From Candidatus Eiseniibacteriota bacterium (GTDB lineage Bacteria; Joyebacterota; Joyebacteria; Joyebacterales; Joyebacteraceae): DNA of 18,592 nt. The notes beneath the pieces were generated by a model. The model was not told the origin of the DNA and ran no database searches. It was given only the letters and a program-made list of their open reading frames with translations. Shown here piece after piece: positions 1-6,604 of this stretch (the stretch's first letter is position 1; each line of letters starts with the position of its first letter). The DNA lies in NCBI GenBank assembly GCA_030630395.1, contig DAOVNE010000003.1, positions 1-18,592 on the forward strand, in the 5' to 3' direction. The position numbers and the translations under genes were made by a program.

Positions 1-22
1 GCTTCTTGAGCTTGTGCGTCAT
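1..22 (-). CDS. Start of an unidentified gene running off the left edge
   Basis: Only seven codons are inside the window, reading MTHKLKK. The start is supported by a strong ribosome-binding site, GGAGG at 30-34, seven bases before the ATG. The gene lies 51 bases downstream of the MalG-like permease and in the same direction, so it is probably co-transcribed with it. The basic N-terminus would fit a signal peptide, and a solute-binding protein or glycoside hydrolase would fit the position. Nothing in the visible residues decides this. Confidence 0.6.
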
Positions 23-46
23 CTCGATTCCTCCATCAACTGATCC

Positions 47-104
47 TCAAGGCCCGACGTGGCCGTGCTCCCGCTAGCCCTTCAAGCCCGAAGTGGCCAT
101 GCTC
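47..104 (-). repeat. Direct repeat duplicating the 3' end of the MalG-like gene
   Basis: Two copies lie 34-35 bases apart. Copy one (82-104) is inside the last codons of the permease (reading MATSGLKG, then stop). Copy two (47-70) is in the spacer. By eye they match at 21 of 24 aligned positions, with one single-base gap. Copy two still reads ATSGL in one frame, so it looks like a decayed duplicate of the gene end. It is followed directly by the ribosome-binding site of the next gene. Confidence 0.75.
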
Positions 105-1099
105 TGGATTATCTGCTTCTGTGCGAAGAAGTAGGCGATGATGAGCGGTGCAACCGAGAAGGCAGCCGCCGCCATCATCAGTTCGTGACTTGTCCCCTGC
201 TCCTGTGAGAACCGGGCGAGACCGACCTGGAGCGGTCGCACTTCCGGCGTGTTCGTCATCACGAGAGGCCATAGGAACGAGTTCCATGTCCCCACGACCG
301 TGAAGATGACAACCGCGACGAGTACTGCCTTGGACAGAGGAAGCATGACTCGCCATAAGAATGCGAACCTGCTGCAGCCGTCGATGATCGCGGCATCGTA
401 GAGGTCATTGGGTATCGTCTTGAAATGCTGTCTGAGGAGAAAGATGCTGAAGATATGAGCGAACCACGGGACTATCAGGGCCTGGTAACTATCTATCCAT
501 CCGAGTTTTACGAGGATGATGTAGGACGGAACCAGATAGACGGGCTGCGGCACCATCATCATCGACAGGAAGATGAGGAAGATGTTGTCCCTCCCCCAGA
601 ACTTCATGCGCGCGAAGGCGTAGGCAGCGAGCGAAGACGTCACGAGGACACCCATGACTACGAAGACGGTGATCAGGATCGTGTTGAAGTAGTACCTGGC
701 GAACGGCGCCTGACTCCATGCTTCCGCATAGTTCTGGAAGCGGAAGCGAACCCTGTCCACGACCGCTCCCGAGGCGACCGTGCGCTCCACATTTTCGTCC
801 AGAGACCTCACATCCACGGTTCCAGCGATCTCATCCTGCGAGAGGATGTAGACCTCTTCCCACGTCCCGTCCGCCCGTTCGGCGAAGTGCCCGGTCGGAA
901 TCCACGTGGGAGGGAACTCGAGAATCTCAAGCGGAGACTTGAGGGAGGTCGAGACCATCCACCAGAACGGTACGATCATGAGCACAACACCCACGGCGAG
1001 AGCCGCATAGACACCGGCCATGCCAGCTGTGCGCTTCATGCGGTAACCGGCATTGAGTTCTCTGTCGTGTAGTGTCGCTGTCTGTTCCATTGGAGCCAC
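74..1099 (-). CDS. Carbohydrate ABC transporter permease, MalG type
   Basis: Inner-membrane subunit of a binding-protein-dependent ABC importer of the MalG family (binding-protein-dependent transport inner membrane component). It has an N-terminal membrane segment at about residues 26-50, then a core with further segments from about 138 to 325. The EAA loop that docks on the ATPase is at about 235-254 (DAAIIDGCSRFAFLWRVMLP). The start is GTG at 1099, preceded by GGTGAGG four bases upstream; an ATG three codons in is the alternative. At 341 residues it is longer than the usual 270-300. The excess is a hydrophilic insert at about 71-119 between the first segment and the FQNY motif, predicted to be outside the membrane. 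It pairs with the MalF-like gene 27 bases upstream. No ATPase or binding protein of this system is visible, so the substrate is unknown. Confidence 0.92.
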   Translation of the reverse strand: MAPMEQTATLHDRELNAGYRMKRTAGMAGVYAALAVGVVLMIVPFWWMVSTSLKSPLEILEFPPTWIPTGHFAERADGTWEEVYILSQDEIAGTVDVRSLDENVERTVASGAVVDRVRFRFQNYAEAWSQAPFARYYFNTILITVFVVMGVLVTSSLAAYAFARMKFWGRDNIFLIFLSMMMVPQPVYLVPSYIILVKLGWIDSYQALIVPWFAHIFSIFLLRQHFKTIPNDLYDAAIIDGCSRFAFLWRVMLPLSKAVLVAVVIFTVVGTWNSFLWPLVMTNTPEVRPLQVGLARFSQEQGTSHELMMAAAAFSVAPLIIAYFFAQKQIIQSMATSGLKG

Positions 1100-1126
1100 T
1101 GTGCCTCACCCGTGCTGGCGCCCGTA

Positions 1127-2101
1127 CTAGTAGTAGACCCTGCTCTCAACGAGCCGTCGCTGCACAAGAGTCAGCGACAGGATGATCAGGAAGAGAACGA
1201 GGGCCACGGCGCTCGCGTATCCCATGTTCCCCCCCGCGTCGAACCCCTTCTCGAAGAGGTAGTAGACGATTACCTTCGTTGTACCCATCGGGCCACCAAC
1301 CGGTGGACCCGTCATCAGGTAGATCTGTGTGAAGACCTGAAACGAAGTGATGGTCGTAGACAGGAGCACATAGAACGTCGTCGGTGACAAAAGCGGCCAC
1401 GTGACCCGCCAGAAGACCCCGCGCGAGTTCGCCCCGTCTATCTTGGCCGCCTCGTAGTACTGATCCGGTATGTTCTGAAGCCCGGCCAGGAAGATGACGA
1501 TGTTGTAGCCGATACCTCGCCACACCGCGACGATGATGACGGCGATGAGGGCGAGACTCGGCCCGGAGAGACCGTCCGGCCACCACGCCCACCCAAGACC
1601 GGATGCCATCATCTCGAAGATGCCGCGTGGCTCCTCGAGCCACAGCATCGCGTTGCCGCCCAGGACCCCGAAGACGTAGTTCAACAGCCCCAGCCGCGGA
1701 TGGAATATCCACTTCCACACCATGGATATGGCCACGAGCGATGTCACGACCGGCAGGAAGTAGACAGTTCTGTAGAAACCGAGTGCACGGATCTTCTTGT
1801 TCAGAAGCACCGCCGCCAGAAGCGAGAGGAAGAGGCTGGCGGGGACGACGCCCGTGACGTAGTAGGCCGTCGTTCCGAGCGAGTTGAAGAACGTCGGATC
1901 CTGGAAGAGTTTGAAGTACTGCGCCAGCCCGACGAACCCGCGAATCCGGCCCATCTTGACATCGAAGAAGCTCAGGACGAACGCCGAGGCGATCGGGACC
2001 ATCCTGAAGACCACGACAATGATCGCGGCCGGCACCAGATAGAGCGCCGCCGTGAGCGGGTCCATGAACTTCTTGCGTCTCAGAGTCTCGAGCCAAGTCA
2101 T
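1127..2101 (-). CDS. Carbohydrate ABC transporter permease, MalF type
   Basis: First of two inner-membrane permeases of a sugar-type ABC importer. The 324-residue protein has about six hydrophobic segments (roughly 15-45, 75-100, 110-132, 180-208, 240-262, 295-313). The EAA loop is at 217-236 (EAAKIDGANSRGVFWRVTWP), the conserved contact with the ATPase. Length and layout fit short MalF/UgpA-like permeases that lack the large periplasmic loop of enterobacterial MalF. The ATG at 2101 has AAGGA six bases before CAGGCG-ATG spacing, which supports this start. It is followed 27 bases later by the MalG-like partner, with which it should form the heterodimeric channel. Sugar, glycerol-phosphate or sugar-alcohol substrates are all possible. 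Confidence 0.93.
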   Translation of the reverse strand: MTWLETLRRKKFMDPLTAALYLVPAAIIVVVFRMVPIASAFVLSFFDVKMGRIRGFVGLAQYFKLFQDPTFFNSLGTTAYYVTGVVPASLFLSLLAAVLLNKKIRALGFYRTVYFLPVVTSLVAISMVWKWIFHPRLGLLNYVFGVLGGNAMLWLEEPRGIFEMMASGLGWAWWPDGLSGPSLALIAVIIVAVWRGIGYNIVIFLAGLQNIPDQYYEAAKIDGANSRGVFWRVTWPLLSPTTFYVLLSTTITSFQVFTQIYLMTGPPVGGPMGTTKVIVYYLFEKGFDAGGNMGYASAVALVLFLIILSLTLVQRRLVESRVYY

Positions 2102-2139
2102 CGCCTGTCCTTGTATCTCGGCCGGCCACGCGCCTCTCG

Positions 2140-2159
2140 TTCATGCGAATTCATGCGAA
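2140..2159. repeat. Tandem 10-bp direct repeat (ttcatgcgaa x2)
   Basis: Two perfect back-to-back copies of a 10-base unit lie in the 71-base spacer between the metallo-beta-lactamase lipoprotein gene and the MalF-like gene. A ten-base period is about one helical turn, so the unit could be a pair of protein-binding half sites. It could equally be a slippage product. No promoter elements were recognised next to it. Confidence 0.55.
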
Positions 2160-2172
2160 GCGACCGAAGATG

Positions 2173-3447
2173 CTACCAGTCGTGATGCTCCGCCATGACC
2201 TCGATCGACTCCCCATCTGTCATGGTGATCAGATTGCCGTACTCAGGATCCGCCCCGCGGGACATGTTCGGGAACGCCTTGTCCGTGACGAAGTAGTCGG
2301 CATCGACGGCGCGGCAGCCCTGAAGCACGACCTCCTTCACGAGAGCGACCTCGACCATCGCACACGAGATGAGAGCGACACGCGGTGACACGTTCTCGAG
2401 CCACATCTCGGAGCTTGAGTCGTCGCTGCCGTGGTGCGCGATCTGAAGAACCTGTGCCCTTGCCCCCAACCGCCCGAACTCGTCAATGATCCCAAACTCC
2501 GTGAAGTGCTCGGCGTCGCCCGTTGTGATGAAGGAGACATTCCCGAACGTCATGCGGAGGACCACTGAGTCGTTGTTGGTGTTCATGCCCTCGGTACCCG
2601 AGTCGTCGTCCTCAAAGATGGTCCCGCCCACGCCGGCCGAAAGAACCTGAACGCGGAAGCCCGGAGTGTCGTCCCAGTCCAGACCGGGCACGCTGTCCGA
2701 GGTGTCACCCTGCTTGACGTATGTGATCGGGATGTCGTACAGCTCGACGCCCTCGAGGATGCTCAGCGGGATGGAGTTGTAGAGGGTGGTCGTGTCGGGC
2801 AGGATCATCCCGTTTATCCAGAGCGACTCGAAGACGCCGCCGTCCGCGGGAAATCCGCCGTAGTGATCGTAGTGGCTGTGCGTCATCACGGCGGACTTGA
2901 GGGAACCGACGCCGTGATCGGCGAGGAAGCCCATCACATCGTCCAGGTGGTCGGTGTGCCCGGCGTCTATAAGAATGTACTCGCCACCCGGCGTCGTCAG
3001 AAGCTCCGACAGTCCCCATCCCACATCGATCATGGAGAGAGACATCATCTCGCCACTGAACGCTGCGCCAACGATCGTGTCCGGAAGCGCCGCCGTTGTG
3101 TCGTACGCCTCATTGCCCGCCCTGTCCATACTCCTGACACGCACGGTGTACTCCACACCCTCTTCCATGCCGAGGAGTGTGACACAGTGGAATGTTGTGT
3201 GGTACTTGCCGGATCCGTAGACGTAGTGCTCGTAGTCGCCACCGACGGGGCCGTACTCAAGGACGCAGAGCGCCTCCTCATCGGTCGACCAGCTGGCCTC
3301 CCCCCCGGAGTAGACGAAGCTCGTCACCACCGGTGGATTCGGGTCCTGTAGTGCATCGTACGGATTGACTTCGCTCTCACTGCACCCCGCCAAAACGACC
3401 GGAAGTGCTAAGAGAACAAGGAACGCCCAGGTTGCGCGTCGTCTCAT
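2173..3447 (-). CDS. Lipoprotein with ComEC-type metallo-beta-lactamase domain
   Basis: Exported, lipid-anchored metal-dependent hydrolase. Residues 1-22 are a lipoprotein signal with lipobox LAGC (Cys22). Residues about 38-118 resemble the fibronectin-like N-terminal domain of purple acid phosphatases (ASWSTDEEALCVLEYG). Residues about 135-415 are a metallo-beta-lactamase fold with HSHYDH at 190-195, NNDSVVLRM at 291-299, TTGDAE at 308-313 and IAHHGS at 336-341. The last three are characteristic of the hydrolase domain found at the C-terminus of the DNA-uptake channel ComEC and in stand-alone relatives. No ComEC channel is present. The ATG at 3447 is preceded by a GAGGGGG tract nine bases upstream. 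It lies directly downstream of the secreted phosphoesterase. Substrate is unknown; nucleic acid or phosphodiester cleavage is plausible from the family. Confidence 0.88.
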   Translation of the reverse strand: MRRRATWAFLVLLALPVVLAGCSESEVNPYDALQDPNPPVVTSFVYSGGEASWSTDEEALCVLEYGPVGGDYEHYVYGSGKYHTTFHCVTLLGMEEGVEYTVRVRSMDRAGNEAYDTTAALPDTIVGAAFSGEMMSLSMIDVGWGLSELLTTPGGEYILIDAGHTDHLDDVMGFLADHGVGSLKSAVMTHSHYDHYGGFPADGGVFESLWINGMILPDTTTLYNSIPLSILEGVELYDIPITYVKQGDTSDSVPGLDWDDTPGFRVQVLSAGVGGTIFEDDDSGTEGMNTNNDSVVLRMTFGNVSFITTGDAEHFTEFGIIDEFGRLGARAQVLQIAHHGSDDSSSEMWLENVSPRVALISCAMVEVALVKEVVLQGCRAVDADYFVTDKAFPNMSRGADPEYGNLITMTDGESIEVMAEHHDW

Positions 3448-3467
3448 CGTAGCATACCCCCTCGTTG

Positions 3468-3486
3468 GCCGCCCCGAGGGGGCGGC
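3468..3486 (-). other. GC-rich intercistronic hairpin
   Basis: A perfect inverted repeat of eight base pairs (gccgcccc / ggggcggc) closes a three-base loop in the 81-base spacer between the phosphoesterase and the lipoprotein gene. No T-tract follows on the minus strand, so it does not look like a standard intrinsic terminator. It could stabilise the 3' end of a processed transcript or reduce read-through. The rest of the spacer is relatively AT-rich and holds no promoter I can defend. Confidence 0.5.
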
Positions 3487-3528
3487 GCGTGGTGTTGTCT
3501 GTAAGATGGTTAATGTGGTACGAAGATT

Positions 3529-5568
3529 CTAGGGAGTCTGGGGGGTAGAGTCAATGCTCCTTCCTGCCAGAGCACCGAGGTCTTCCACCTCGTCAACAAG
3601 GACACCGCTCGTCGCGTAGACGCTGAGCCCTACTCGCTTTCCATCAACATGGAAGATGCAGTAGTGGTTGACGGGAGAGAAAGCTTTCACGTGATCCGTC
3701 CACGGAACCGTCGTGTCCTGCGCATAGAACGGCGCACCGGCGCCTCCGCTTACGAAGTGCCAGACCGGGGCTTCGTAGGTCGGGTGGATATCGGAGTCTA
3801 TGAGCGTGCGACTATAGTTGTGCTCGTCCCCACACATGAAGGCCAGGACCTTGTCGTGACTCGAGAGGATATTCCAGAACCTGTTCCGCATGTCGATCAC
3901 GTCGCCTCTGGGAGCACCTGAATCGTTCAGTCCATCGTTGCCGGTTCGCTCCCTATCTCTCCAGAACATCGCATCGTACGCGTGTCCGCCGGTCGGGAAG
4001 GCCGGCTCGTGGGTGAAGATGAAGATCCAGTCTATGTCGGGATCGGACTGGGCGACGTCGAGATCGATCTCAAGCCACTCGAGTTGTCCGGGCAGAAGGT
4101 AGCCTTCCCTGTTCCCCCCGAAGAGGCTGAGCGCGTAAGCAACACCGTCGTGATCGCTGGGCCAACGCGCGGTGTTGTATGAATGATGGACCCCGGTAAC
4201 CCAGTAGTTCGAGTTGATCGACACGAAGTGGCAGTTGTCGTAGTTGAAGGAGTAGACGGTCTCACCGTAGCCGGGTCCTTCTCTTTCCACGCCCCCGAAA
4301 TCGGAACGCTCGCTATCGGGATGGGCGTTGCCGTAGCAGCTTCCCGGGGGATTCACGAACCGTGCTGAGAAGAGCGCCTCCACGCTTTTCTCGTCCGACC
4401 GATCGCGGTACATGAGGATTACCTTCCCGTCACGCTCTGGATCGGGCACCTCGAAGTAGTCGCCAACCTGCTCGTGATTACCCATGCCTTCGTAGATCGG
4501 CATCGAGAACGCAACCTGGTCGCACGCCCTTCGCCAGGAGTCGAGCTGGGTCAGGAAGCGTTTCTCCGAACTCGTGTAACCGTTGACGAGATCACCACCG
4601 AAGAGGAAGAGATCCGCGCCGTGTGTCTTGGCCCCTGCGAGGACGGCCTTCAACCCGGCGTAGTTGACACCCTCGATGCTCTCCTCTCCCCCGCCCACAC
4701 CGGCTCGGGAGTCGGAGGCGAACGCGAAAGTGAAGGGCTTCCTGCTGCCGGCGTCAGGGGCGGTCCGCACGTCGTACCAGCGCGTGAGAGGTTTGGCATT
4801 GCCGTGCTGAATCCGGTAGGCGTAGCGAGTGTCGGCCGCGAGGCCTGCCACAAGCACCTCATGACGTCGAGTGGCGCCGCTCTCGGCGATGACCCGCAGG
4901 TTCTCCCCGTCCTCGGCGACCGCCCGCTCTACCCCACCCTCTCTGATGACGACTCCGCCGGGTGACGCAGTATCCGTCTCCCAGGACACGATGAAGTACC
5001 CGGGGCCGACGCGGTCCACACACGGCCCGAGCACGATGGTCTCTGCCAACGCATACTCCCCGTCCCTCCGTGCGCCTACCCGCGAGTAGCAGAAGCGGCG
5101 GTCGTACGTCCTTACAACGTTGAACGTGGGATCGAACACCTCGAGCCGGTACGCGACGACGCCTCCGCCGTTTTCCATGTAGCTCGAGTCGTACGCGGAC
5201 GATTCAAGTCTCGACACGTTCACGAGAATCGTGTGCTCGCGCGTCCACTCCTCGTTGTCCTCTGATGTGACCTTCCTGTATGCCGGCCGCTCAACTCCCC
5301 CAATGCTATGGAGCGGGCCGAATCGAATGAGACCCGGCGGTGTTTCCACAATCGTCGTGAACTCGATGATCGCGCTCGAGCCTGTGAAGCCCGTGACGGT
5401 TGGTGGCCGCTCGAGGAGCGGCGTCGCGCCGAATTCAACAGGATACGGATCGTCAGCGATCAGCGATGCCAGGTCGGTGGCAAGAGCCGTCGCGGAAAGC
5501 ATCGTGATTCCCATAACGCACAGCGTGGCGATCACCGCTCTCATGGCCGTTCTGGAAATTCCGTTCAT
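3529..5568 (-). CDS. Secreted calcineurin-like / purple-acid-phosphatase-like phosphoesterase
   Basis: Exported metallophosphoesterase of 679 residues. Residues 1-30 form a Sec signal peptide ending in ATALA. Two fibronectin-like segments follow at about 50-165 and 180-272; the second has the purple-acid-phosphatase pattern (FIVSWETD, LAADTRYAYRI). The dinuclear-metal catalytic domain runs from about 278 to 625. It shows ASDSR (Asp286), GGD at 324-326, GNHE at 363-366, THEP at 519-522 and CGDEHNYSR at 579-587, supplying the expected Asp, Asn and His ligands. I chose the ATG at 5568 over one 14 codons upstream because AGGAG at 5575-5579 lies six bases before it and the signal peptide begins there. 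It lies 118 bases after a nucleoside permease, so a nucleotidase role is attractive. Phosphomonoester or phosphodiester substrates cannot be told apart from sequence. Confidence 0.9.
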   Translation of the reverse strand: MNGISRTAMRAVIATLCVMGITMLSATALATDLASLIADDPYPVEFGATPLLERPPTVTGFTGSSAIIEFTTIVETPPGLIRFGPLHSIGGVERPAYRKVTSEDNEEWTREHTILVNVSRLESSAYDSSYMENGGGVVAYRLEVFDPTFNVVRTYDRRFCYSRVGARRDGEYALAETIVLGPCVDRVGPGYFIVSWETDTASPGGVVIREGGVERAVAEDGENLRVIAESGATRRHEVLVAGLAADTRYAYRIQHGNAKPLTRWYDVRTAPDAGSRKPFTFAFASDSRAGVGGGEESIEGVNYAGLKAVLAGAKTHGADLFLFGGDLVNGYTSSEKRFLTQLDSWRRACDQVAFSMPIYEGMGNHEQVGDYFEVPDPERDGKVILMYRDRSDEKSVEALFSARFVNPPGSCYGNAHPDSERSDFGGVEREGPGYGETVYSFNYDNCHFVSINSNYWVTGVHHSYNTARWPSDHDGVAYALSLFGGNREGYLLPGQLEWLEIDLDVAQSDPDIDWIFIFTHEPAFPTGGHAYDAMFWRDRERTGNDGLNDSGAPRGDVIDMRNRFWNILSSHDKVLAFMCGDEHNYSRTLIDSDIHPTYEAPVWHFVSGGAGAPFYAQDTTVPWTDHVKAFSPVNHYCIFHVDGKRVGLSVYATSGVLVDEVEDLGALAGRSIDSTPQTP

Positions 5569-5708
5569 GATCCGCTCCTGGTATGGCCCTGCGTGTAAGT
5601 GCTGCTGCATTCGCTTCTAGTATGGCTTTTCGAGCGCCGCTGGATTCGCTTCTAGTATGGCTTCCCGAGCGCCGCTGCATTCGCTTCTAGTATGGCTTCC
5701 CGAGCGCC
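5569..5708 (-). repeat. Tandem 35-bp repeat, three clear copies plus one degenerate
   Basis: Three consecutive 35-base units at 5674-5708, 5639-5673 and 5604-5638 differ from each other at only one to three positions. The first unit in transcription order contains the last codons and stop of the permease (LGKPY, stop at 5687-5689), and the next two units repeat that gene end in the spacer. A fourth, decayed copy at 5569-5603 retains GCCATACCAGGAGCGGATC, matching unit two at 16 of 19 bases. Its AGGAG is the ribosome-binding site of the phosphoesterase. The unit length is not a multiple of three, so the frame shifts between copies. Confidence 0.92.
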
Positions 5709-6589
5709 GCCGGCGGGCGGGCTCTTCCGATCACTCCCACGAGTGCGACCATCGTCAGCACGTATGGGATCATCTGCACGAACTGGCTCGGCACCTGCTG
5801 TCCCTGGAGACCCATCTGGACCGCCTCCGCATATCCGAAGAGCAGACACGCCAGAGCGGCGCCGACCGGGTTCCACTTGCCGAAGATCATCGCGGCGAGA
5901 GCGATGTATCCGCGTCCGGCTGACATGTTCTTCACGAACTGATGCGTGTTGAGCGCGAGAAAGGCCCCGCCGAGTCCGGCGAGCGCTCCACTGAGGAGTA
6001 TGCCGGCGAACCGCATCTTCCTCACACTCACCCCGAGCGCGTCAACGGCGCTAGGGTGCTCACCTGTGGCCCGGAGCCTCAGGCCGAACGGTGTGTGCCA
6101 GAGTACGACGTGGGCCGCGGCCACGGCGGCGAGCGCTACATAGACAAGAGGCGGGTAGTGCCCGATGACCACATTGATGCCGCGTGCGACGGGGCCCCAT
6201 GTTTCCGGAAGCGACCAGCGCGCCATCCCGCCGACCGTCGGTGAATTCGAGGAGCTTCCCCAGGTGATCCACGTGAGGAACTGGGTCGCGCCGGCCGCCA
6301 GGAGGTTTATGGCGACGCCACTCACTATCTGGTCGGCCTTGAAGATGACTGTCACAGCGGCGTGTATGAGCGAGACGAGCATCCCTGCGAAGATTCCGGC
6401 CGCGACCCCGACCCATGGATCGCCGGTGAAGTAGGTGGCCAGGATGCTCGCGAAGGCCCCGGTGAGAAGAATGCCCTCGAGCGCGATGTTCACGACTCCG
6501 GAGCGTTCGGAGAAGAGACCTCCGAGCGAAGCCAGTATGAGTGGAGTCGCCATCCTGAGAGCAGAATCCAACACGACAAGCTCGAACAA
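5687..6589 (-). CDS. Nucleoside/simple-sugar ABC permease, YufQ/NupQ type
   Basis: Second inner-membrane permease of the BMP-family nucleoside importer (branched-chain amino-acid-type permease fold). The hallmark SERSGVVNIALEGILLTGA is at about residues 28-46, followed by about eight hydrophobic segments, ending LGKPY. I chose a TTG start at 6589: AGGAGG at 6599-6604 lies nine bases upstream and the resulting N-terminus, MFELVVLDSALRMATPLIL, has the family's usual form at 300 residues. An in-frame GTG at 6637 would add 16 residues and overlap the MurJ-like gene. It is expected to pair with the permease at 8237-9388, from which it is separated by the MurJ-like gene. Its 3' end is duplicated in the following spacer. 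Confidence 0.9.
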   Translation of the reverse strand: MFELVVLDSALRMATPLILASLGGLFSERSGVVNIALEGILLTGAFASILATYFTGDPWVGVAAGIFAGMLVSLIHAAVTVIFKADQIVSGVAINLLAAGATQFLTWITWGSSSNSPTVGGMARWSLPETWGPVARGINVVIGHYPPLVYVALAAVAAAHVVLWHTPFGLRLRATGEHPSAVDALGVSVRKMRFAGILLSGALAGLGGAFLALNTHQFVKNMSAGRGYIALAAMIFGKWNPVGAALACLLFGYAEAVQMGLQGQQVPSQFVQMIPYVLTMVALVGVIGRARPPAALGKPY

Positions 6590-6598
6590 CGCCCACGC

Positions 6599-6604
6599 CC
6601 TCCT
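6599..6604 (-). promoter_or_regulatory. Ribosome-binding site overlapping the MurJ-like stop codon
   Basis: AGGAGG on the minus strand overlaps the stop codon (6603-6605) of the MurJ-like gene and lies nine bases before a TTG. It is the main evidence for starting the downstream permease at 6589 rather than at the upstream GTG, and it suggests coupled translation of the two genes. Confidence 0.7.

Noticed and set aside
425..1072. Plus-strand open frame of 215 codons opposite the MalG-like gene
   Set aside because: A highly charged, histidine-rich translation that mirrors the hydrophobic permease codons; no ribosome-binding site or domain supports it.
1146..2144. Second minus-strand frame of 332 codons overlapping the MalF-like gene
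   Set aside because: The MalF-like frame carries the EAA loop and membrane segments; this frame has neither and is a shifted shadow.
5604..5708. CRISPR-like or mobile repeat
   Set aside because: The 35-base units are directly contiguous with no spacers, and the unit contains the end of the neighbouring gene, so it is a local tandem duplication.
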